This document shows, in pieces, positions 56,442-64,000 of a stretch of 64,000 nt of DNA. Each line of letters opens with the position of its first letter. The first letter of the stretch is position 1. The stretch covers positions 124,001 to 188,000 of the forward strand of contig JAGFNK010000020.1 of assembly GCA_025769875.1 (NCBI GenBank), given 5' to 3'. Origin of the DNA: Russula earlei (lineage: Eukaryota; Basidiomycota; Agaricomycetes; Russulales; Russulaceae). Under the pieces are notes generated by a model that made no database searches, was not told where the DNA came from, and was given only the letters and a program-made list of their open reading frames with translations. A program made the translations under genes and the position numbers.

Positions 56442-58649
56442 ATGTCTTCGTCCTTCCACGCCTTTGCTCTTCCTACGGAACTCCTCCAAAATATCACGTT
56501 GCGGAGCCGCCTACCACACCACACCACATCCGAGTCCTACAAAGTTGAACCACAGGACCTCCCTTCACAGACAGCCACCGTACACGGGTCAAGAGCGTGC
56601 AATGTCTGCGTTGGCGCCTCCTTCCAAGATGTTGAGGAACAACGTTCCCACTTCCGCTCAGATTGGCATCGCTATAATGTAAAGATCCGCCTCCGTGGAG
56701 GAAAGCCCGTCTCAGAGGTCGATTTCGCAAAGCTCGTGGATAGTACGTGCGGGGGGATGCGTCCTGGGATATGCAGTCCGTCTAACGCGCTCTTCCAGGT
56801 CTAGAAGACTCAATATCTGGCTCCGCCTCCGACTCTGACGGTACTGATTCGGATCAATCTGACGCCGTTGGAAACCTACTCCAAAGGGCCAAAATCTCGT
56901 CGCGTCCCCCTTCGCCACTTGATTCAAATCCGGCCATCCCGCAGACACCTCTAGCATGGTTCCATTCCCCTCCCGCTACACAAATAGGTGTATACAAAGC
57001 TTTGTTTCCACTAAATTCAGATCCAACGTCGTATGTAGACGAACTGAAGTCAATGCAAAGGGGTGGCGGAACAGAGGGCCGCAAGTGGGCCATGTTCATG
57101 ACAGCCGGAGGACACTTCGCAGGGGTCATCGTTCGGGTTAGTAAGCCAGAGATCGAGGAGGAAACTTTGCAAACTACCAAAAAGAGGTTGAAGAGGGAGA
57201 GACCGGACACAGAGGTTTTGCTACATAAGACCTTCCACCGCTATACCAGTATGTGTGTTGTTGATCTACGCTATCCGATCTCACGTGCTTGACACATCGC
57301 AGCCCGCCGGAAGCAGGGAGGATCCCAATCTGTTAACGACAACGCGAAAGGACCTGCGAAGAGCGCAGGCGCCCTGCTTCGACGGTACGGTGAGCAGGCT
57401 CTTCGTGATGTGTGTGCGTCATTGGTGTTAGGTGTCCGCTTTGACCTCCCTTTAGGATATCCGTAATCTGCTCTCCGATTGGGCTGACGATATTTATCAA
57501 TGCGAGCGGATATGGATTCGTGCAAGTGCATCGAATCGGAGGATATTCCTTGATTATGATGACGCCGTGATCACTAAAGGTAGGTTTTGCGAGGGGAGCG
57601 GGTTCACTATTCATAAACCTTGCCAGGTGACGAACGATTACGGACATTCCCCTTTCCAACTCGTAGACCGGTAAGGGGCCTGTACGTCTCCAACAACGAA
57701 TTCTCATCCCCTTATTCAGACGCTGTCGGAACTTGAACGCTGTCTCCTTGAACTGTCTAGAGTGAAGACGTCCCACCTCACCGAAGAGGCTCTGAGAGAA
57801 CAGGATGAAGCATATCTTGCCTCCCTTCCGAAGCCAAAGCCAAAGCCCCAGGTTCCTGTCTCGATACCCGTGGCGACGAAGGCCAAAGAGCCGAGGTTGT
57901 CTAAAGAGGAAGAGCTCATGCGGGACAAGTGGAACAGATTACTTGACATGGTTGTGCACGGCCGTCTCGACGCTCTCAAGGACTTTTGGGAGCGCGAGGG
58001 AAGTGGCCTCGGTGGAATTGATACAAGAATTCCGTCATGGACTGGCGTGAAGGTAGCCACGCTACTTCAATACGCTACACAAGCCGGGCAAGTGGCGGTC
58101 ACAGATTGGCTACTAAACATAGAACGCGCGGACCCCACAATCGTGGACCCTTCTGAGGCTGCCCCGACTGAGCAGGATTCTTTAGACGGTGACCTGGAAA
58201 CGAGCAGGATCTCAAGAGGGCCCCATCGCACGGCCTATGACCTGGCCTCGTCCCGCGCAGTGCGCGACGTTTTCAGACGCAGCGCCGGTGCACACCCAGA
58301 ATGGTGGGACTGGCTCGGCGCAGGTCGTGTCCCGAGTGTGCTGAGGCAGGAAATGGAAGAAGAACGTGAGGAGAAGAAGAGGGTGCGCAGGAAGGGATTA
58401 AAGGACAAGATCAAAGAACGCGAGAGTAGAGAAAAAGAACACGGTAGCCAAGTTGAGGAGGAAGTTAGTGTACCAGCCCCGGAGCCTCCCACCCCCTCTC
58501 AACCTAGTAACAGACCAAGGAGGTTGGGTGGTGCCTCTGGTTCTGCCGATGCTGTTGCTGGCTTGACACCCGAGATGAGGGCAAAGGTGGAGAGGGAAAG
58601 GAGAGCGAGAGCTGCGGAAGCGCGACTCAATACTTTGTCCGGACGTTGA
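56442..58649 (+). CDS. VMS1: Vms1/ANKZF1-type peptidyl-tRNA cleaving protein
   Basis: Releases stalled nascent chains from tRNA on 60S ribosomes and links to Cdc48/p97 and mitochondria. Five GT-AG introns give 651 residues. It has an N-terminal zinc finger (RACNVCVGASFQDVEEQRSH, then HRYN) and a VLRF1 domain (WAMFMTAGGHFAGVIVRV, LHKTFHRYT). The catalytic loop RRKQGGSQSVND, with the active Gln about residue 259, crosses the second intron. Ankyrin-like helices follow (LLQYATQAGQVAVTDWLLN, RTAYDLASS), then a charged coiled-coil segment. A C-terminal VIM-like motif (EMRAKVERERRARAAEARLN) would bind Cdc48. All parts are intact. Length and order match yeast Vms1. Confidence 0.92.
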
Positions 58650-58879
58650 GTAGATTAACGCAGTTCTCGCTGTGTCTAGAGATATGCACATAACATGTTC
58701 AGGAGCAACGAGGCCTCCATGAAAGTTCGACTCAATTGAATCCAAACTTGATCCGCGCTCCGCCAAAGGGCTTTGTGCCTAAGTGACGCGACGTGGCGTA
58801 ACGAGCGTCAACGCGTCCACGCGTCAACGCCGACCTCGCGAGACCCACGTTCCGTTTCCACCCTCGAGGCGAGCCAAAA

Positions 58880-61800
58880 ATGCCTTTGGAAAGAAAGCCT
58901 GTCGCGACGAACGGTTCAAGTTCTCGGTGAGAGGCCTCGTTATGACCCTACACAAGCGCCTTATCTACGCGTGTTCCATGACGCGATCCAGCACCACGGT
59001 GGAGTCCTCGACCAAGAAACAAAAACTTTCGCCTACGAATTCGTCATCACAGGACAGTCAGTCCTCGTTCGCAGATGTCCTTTCGAGGATTCAATTAGAC
59101 GCACGCGAGAGTACAGGTGCGTTTCACGCCACTGCCCCCCGTGCTCACTCTACTAACCACGCGATGCCTGTAGAGTCTGAAGGTGGAGCAGATTGCTGGG
59201 CACGGCCCCACCTCAAACCTATCGTCGAGTCTAGGGACAAAATAGGTGCCCATTGTTGCGCGCCACGCCGAGACTGGTACCAACGCCTTCACAGTGTTCC
59301 AACAGGTCGATATCAATGGCTCGTACGACAATCTCCATTCGGGACCAGAGATTAATATGTTTGGGGCGACAAAAGTATGATTTGTCTACCTGTGCTTTGT
59401 TATTTTCACTTAAACATTCTCCGCGTCAAGGAGGGACACAGTGTACTTGCACACATCACCGGATTCTGGCCATACTTTTACGTACATATGCCAAGAGGTT
59501 TTGGATTTGAGGACATTGAACCGCTTATGGCCGACCTAAACGTGCGTCAAAAACGTCTTCCACTACTGATGTGCTTGAGTTTATTTCGACCCAGTCTTTG
59601 GTTGGTGCCGTCAGAAACATCGAACTGATTCAAAAGCGAAACTTGATGGGTTATCTTGGTGACGATGTTGTGTATTTCTTGAAGATCACAACCACGGATC
59701 CAAATTCGGTTCCTCGCGTTCGAGATAAGTGTATGGTTAGTCGATGCATTGACATCCGTCTTACTTATCGTTCGGCGTTTCCACGCGTTTTTGAGACGGG
59801 AGAGATTAGATTCAGAGACCTATTCTCAGGACCTATCACGACTTATGAAAGTAACATTCCGTTCATTTTGCGTTTCATGATCGACACACAGGTGCGTGCG
59901 ATCGAATGAGTCTGCGATGTCGTTCAATGGATTGTCAAAGGTCGTAGGTATGAACTGGATTGAAGTTCCTGCCGGAAAATACACTCTCCTCAAAGGAAAA
60001 GAAAAAAAGTCCCATTGTCAAATAGAACTCTCTGTTAGGTATGACGTTATCTTGCTATCTCTATCTTTGATAGTAATGGGGGTGGGCAGATTTGACCAGT
60101 TCATATCACATGCACCAGAGGGTGAATGGTCAACGATCGCCCCTTTACGTATCCTCAGCTTTGATATCGAATGCGCTGGCAGGAAAGGGATTTTTCCTGA
60201 GGCATCTGTTGATCCTGTTATCCAAATCGCGAACATGGTGACCCGTCAAGGTCTGGCTCTATCTCAATTTCCCGCTATCCGATACCAATAACTTTTATGA
60301 AGGAGACAAGCAGCCTTTTATTCGGAACGTATTCACACTAAACAACTGTTCCCACATCGTCGGCTCGCAAGTCATCTCTTTCGATAACGAAGCAGAGATG
60401 CTCCAGCAATGGAGAGATTTCGTGGAACAAGTCGACCCTGATCTTATCATCGGTTACAACATCTCCAACTTTGATCTTCCTTATCTCCTTGATCGAGCCA
60501 AAGCCCTCAAGGCACAACAGTTTTCCTACTTGGGTCGCCTAAAGAGTGGGTCTGTCATCGACATGAAATTTTTTTTTCTTACATGAAAACGTAGAGATCC
60601 GCACGCACGTTAAGGATACGCACTTCTCCTCAAAGGCATTTGGTCAGCGGGACTCAAAAGAGACGAATATGGATGGCCGTCTGCAGCTCGACGTCCTTCA
60701 GTACATGCAGCGTGAGCATAAGTTACGCAGCTACACACTCAACTCCGTTTGCGCGACATTTCTGGGAGAACAGAAGGAGGATGTCCATCACTCTGTGATC
60801 ACGGAGCTGCAGAATGGAACACCTGAGTCCCGGCGACGTTTGGCAGTATACTGTTTGAAGGTATGGTGAATTGTCGATGCGATCGTGCTTCTTCTGACCG
60901 CACCTGCGTATTACCAGGATGCTTATCTTCCCCAGCGGTTGATGGACAAACTCATGTGTTTCATCAACTACATTGAAATGGCCCGCGTGACCGGCGTACC
61001 GTTCAACTTCCTTCTATCTCGTGGCCAGTCAATCAAAGTGTTGTCTCAACTTTATCGGAAAGCCAATGACGACGATTATCTCATTCCATCCATGAAAAGT
61101 GAAGGTATGGATGCCCAGTATTTTCCCGGCTTCTCTCTAAACCCCTCTAGGAACCGATGAACAGTACGAAGGTGCTACAGTCATCGAGCCCAAGAGGGGG
61201 TACTATGATGTTCCAATCGCGACCTTGGACTTCAGCTCTCTGTATCCATCAATCATGATGGCGCACAACTTGTGCTACACAACCCTGTTGGATAAGCGAA
61301 CGATTGATCGACTGGGCCTCAAAAGGGATGTGGATTACATCCAGACGCCCAACAATGGTGCGTCATCTGGCGTCCATTCCAAAGAATATTCTCAGAACAA
61401 TTTTTAAGATATGTTCGTAACGCCATCCCGACGAAAAGGTCTTTTACCCACAATCTTGGAAGACTTGATCAGTGCGCGTAAGCGCGCAAAGGCCGATTTG
61501 AAGATGGAAACGGATCCTTTCAAGCGTGCAGTATTGGATGGTCGCCAGCTTGCCCTGAAGGTTGGTTTACTTGTTTGTCACGGCATTTTCTTTTGCAATC
61601 CCCATTCAGATCAGCGCAAACTCGGTGTATGGGTTCACTGGGGCAACGATTGGAAAACTCCCATGTCTAGCGATCTCATCTAGTGTCACGGCATATGGCC
61701 GACAAATGATCGAGAAGACAAAAGCGGTGTGTACCCTTTGAACGCAGATTGGGGGATCCCTCATTCCTTTCTCTCTCATCACCCAGGAAGTTGAGGCAGA

Positions 61801-63408
61801 GTACTGTATTGCTAATGGCCATACTCATAACGCGGAGGTGATATATGGTGATACCGATTCCGTCATGGTTAGATTCGGGCCAATTGAATTGGATAAAGTG
61901 ATGACAATGGGTACCCATCACGGCATTTCTGTACCTCCGAACCTTATGACCTTTTTAGGAAGCGAGGCGGCGGCATTCGTTACCAAGAAGTTTGTAAAGC
62001 CCATCAAATTGGAGTTCGAAAAGGTCTACTATCCTTACCTACTCATCAACAAAAAACGCTATGCTGGGCTGTACTGGACAAAACCAGAAACGTATGACAA
62101 GATGGACTCGAAGGGCATCGAGGTGGGTTGCTGCCTGGTCGGTATGAATATCGAGATTGATGGAATGCTTTAGACAGTCCGCCGAGACAACTGCCGGCTT
62201 GTGTCGACGGTCATTGAGACCTGTCTTCATAAGATGTTAATCGATCGGGACGTAAAGGGCGCTGAACTGTGCGTTCGGTTTCGGTGAATTATCCCGGTTT
62301 AACCATACGTTCCAGTTACACCAAACAAATTATATCGGATCTCCTGCAAAACAAAGTAGACATGTCACAGTTGGTGATCACGAAAGCGCTAGCGAAATCC
62401 GGTATGCACAAACATCGTAGAATGAGAGCATTAAATAATTCGACCTCAAGATTACACGGGCAAACAAGCACACGTTGAGCTCGCCGGAAGGATGAAGCAA
62501 CGAGATGCAGGTACGTTCTAATCGAGGTTATGTCAAGCAAAGAGCTAACACTTCGTAAGGATCTGCTCCGGCTCTCGGAGATCGGGTGGCGTACGTGATA
62601 GTCAAGGGGATCAAAGGTAATAGTTGGGATATTTGTTGTAACCACCGGGCTTATTTGGCCGTAGGGGCCGCTGCCTACGAGAAGTCCGAGGACCCGATCT
62701 TCGTCTTGGAGAATAATATCCCCATCGATACAAAGTACTACTTGGAAAACCAACTCTCGAAGCCACTAATGCGCATATTTGAGCCTATTTTGGGTGAAAA
62801 AGCCAGCTCTTTGCGTGCGCCGCGTTTGTAATCTTTCTTGATGCATCAACTGTACTAAGTTTCCGTATATCAGTTTCAGGAGAACATACAAGGACCATTC
62901 AGATAGCAACGCCAACAATTGGTGGACTTATGAAATTTGCGGTGAAGAGAATCACATGTTTAGGTTGTAAGACGCCTCTCCGAGCCAACAACAGCGTCAC
63001 CAGTGCGTACTGCCTGCGCCGCTCATACCGCACTAAGTCATTTTCGTCTCCTGGTAGATGGTGCGGTTTGTGACAATTGTCGTCCGAGGATCAACGAGTT
63101 GTATCATAAACAAGTATAGCCTTTTTTTGAGGATGATCACACCAACTCATGCACCGCAGGTAACTACAACATCGGATACACAGGTAAAATTTGCAAGACT
63201 GTGGACGCAATGTCAACGATGCCAAGGATCCCTTCATCAGGTGAGGCGAATCAAACCGGTTCAAAGGACTGGATGATGACTGCTATTACTCAAGGATGTC
63301 CTGTGCAGTAGCAGAGACTGTCCAATTTTTTATATGCGGAAGAAAGCTCAGAAAGACGTCGAAGATACCGTAGCCATGCTGGAGCGGTTCGATAATGAAA
63401 TCTGGTAA
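58880..63408 (+). CDS. POL3: DNA polymerase delta catalytic subunit
   Basis: The replicative lagging-strand polymerase with proofreading exonuclease, nuclear. About 24 introns of roughly 45-65 nt were followed. The start [14 protein letters not shown] splices to [20 protein letters not shown] and [12 protein letters not shown]. Exonuclease motifs are [12 protein letters not shown] (Exo I), [14 protein letters not shown] (Exo II) and [12 protein letters not shown] (Exo III). Polymerase motifs are [14 protein letters not shown] (A), [15 protein letters not shown] (B) and [13 protein letters not shown] (C). CysA ([12 protein letters not shown]) and the Fe-S-binding CysB ([19 protein letters not shown]) close the protein, which ends ERFDNEIW. 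No break was found. One stretch after SVPRVRD (about 59,726-59,790) is longer than usual and may hide another intron. Confidence 0.94.
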
Positions 63409-63854
63409 TTATATACCCTCGTTTAGGTTAGGTACATTATTCCACGTGCCCTGCATAGCCATAACATGGCACCTGTAATAATAGCACGCACATACAGCGC
63501 TCGGGTGCCCAACGCATCGCATCTGTACATATAAGGTTGTTCTTCAATACAATAATGACGTGAGTGAGTGACATTACGCCCATCAAATACGTATCACGAG
63601 AGCCAACTGTCCAGGGTGACATTGCCCTGATCCATGGGACACTCGAGAGCGCCGTTGGAAGATCCGCCGACGTATCATTCAATATGCTGTATTCTAGTCT
63701 AGTCTACTGAATCAGATGTACGACAGCCACTCTATCTATAGTCGGTTTAAACATTAGGTACGGTGCTTAAGTATGATAGATCTTGAGAGAAGCAATCTAG
63801 ACGAAGGTTAAAGAAGCACGACTTCAATTCAAGTGAAGAAGAAAATTTGACTCG
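63409..63854. other. Intergenic region
   Basis: Short 3' flanks of POL3 and of the partial gene at the right edge. No feature was recognised. Confidence 0.4.
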
Positions 63855-64000
63855 TCACATGACGACGCGTTCCATCAGCTGAAGCATCGGCATCCAGCTC
63901 CCGGCCGAGACTTGGACGACACCTATCAGCATCACCTCATTGACATTGATACCGCCATATCCCACAGCCCATCTCGGGTCTGCTGATTGGACTTGCATGC
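63855..64000 (-). CDS. Partial paralogue of the 19.5-kb gene (last exon only)
   Basis: The reverse complement reads VQSADPRWAVGYGGINVNEV, MLIGVVQVSAGSWMPMLQLM, ERVVM, then stop. It is nearly identical at the DNA level to the last exon at 20507-20656. Changes within this exon include Ile-Pro-Ile to Met-Pro-Met. The window edge truncates the gene on its 5' side. Flanking 3' sequence is similar only for a few bases (GACGAGTCAAA). Confidence 0.75.
   Translation of the reverse strand, partial: MQVQSADPRWAVGYGGINVNEVMLIGVVQVSAGSWMPMLQLMERVVM

Overview
The window is nuclear DNA from a filamentous basidiomycete, most likely an Agaricomycete. Protein-coding genes are split by many short introns (about 45-70 nt, GT-AG with a few GC-AG), genes sit close together on both strands, and the recognisable products are fungal: lanosterol synthase, fungal DUF3455, Arp9, Vms1 and Pol delta. 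I spliced the main genes by hand. Where exon lengths could be summed, they gave whole codon numbers.

Left arm (1-29 kb): an aromatic-L-amino-acid decarboxylase (3040-5111, minus), a small C2H2-like protein (5256-5772, minus), a complete lanosterol synthase (6295-9006, plus), a small repeat protein, a decayed inositol-hexakisphosphate-kinase copy (about 11.7-13.2 kb), a full-length Ty1/copia retrotransposon (13601-19445, target duplication GGAGC), an unrecognised gene with a membrane-like segment (19500-20656) whose paralogue is cut by the right window edge, a GNAT acetyltransferase (minus), a striking Tyr/Lys/Pro/Glu hexapeptide-repeat gene (25497-26729), and a secreted DUF3455 protein (minus).

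Middle (29-48.6 kb): a transposon-dominated block. It holds an orphan hAT-type end with a truncated ribonucleotide reductase large-subunit copy, a DUF155-like fragment, a solo copia LTR with its target duplication CTAAA, and an 8.2-kb hAT-type composite element (34122-42303) with 10-bp termini and the 8-bp target duplication GCAACAAG. That composite carries a spliced but frameshifted BED/hAT transposase and a 241-242-bp tandem array made from the tail of the reductase gene. Downstream are degenerate ORFs, a GCTTA/TAAGC-rich patch and a broken second GNAT copy. From about 33.0 to 47.9 kb the DNA is nearly free of CpG, with TpG/CpA where related copies have CpG. This looks like methylation-driven deamination with sharp edges.

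Right arm (49.6-63.4 kb): dense housekeeping genes. They are an acidic/basic hypothetical protein, Arp9 (plus), ribosomal protein eL30 (minus), phosphomannomutase (minus, two GC-AG introns), divergent Vms1/ANKZF1 (plus) and an intact DNA polymerase delta catalytic subunit (plus). Phosphomannomutase and Vms1 start 167 bp apart and probably share a promoter region.

There is no metabolic cluster. The genes look like independent housekeeping and accessory loci, with a silenced and mutated repeat island between two gene-rich arms. Frames in repeats and in genes not fully spliced are less certain, as stated in each entry.
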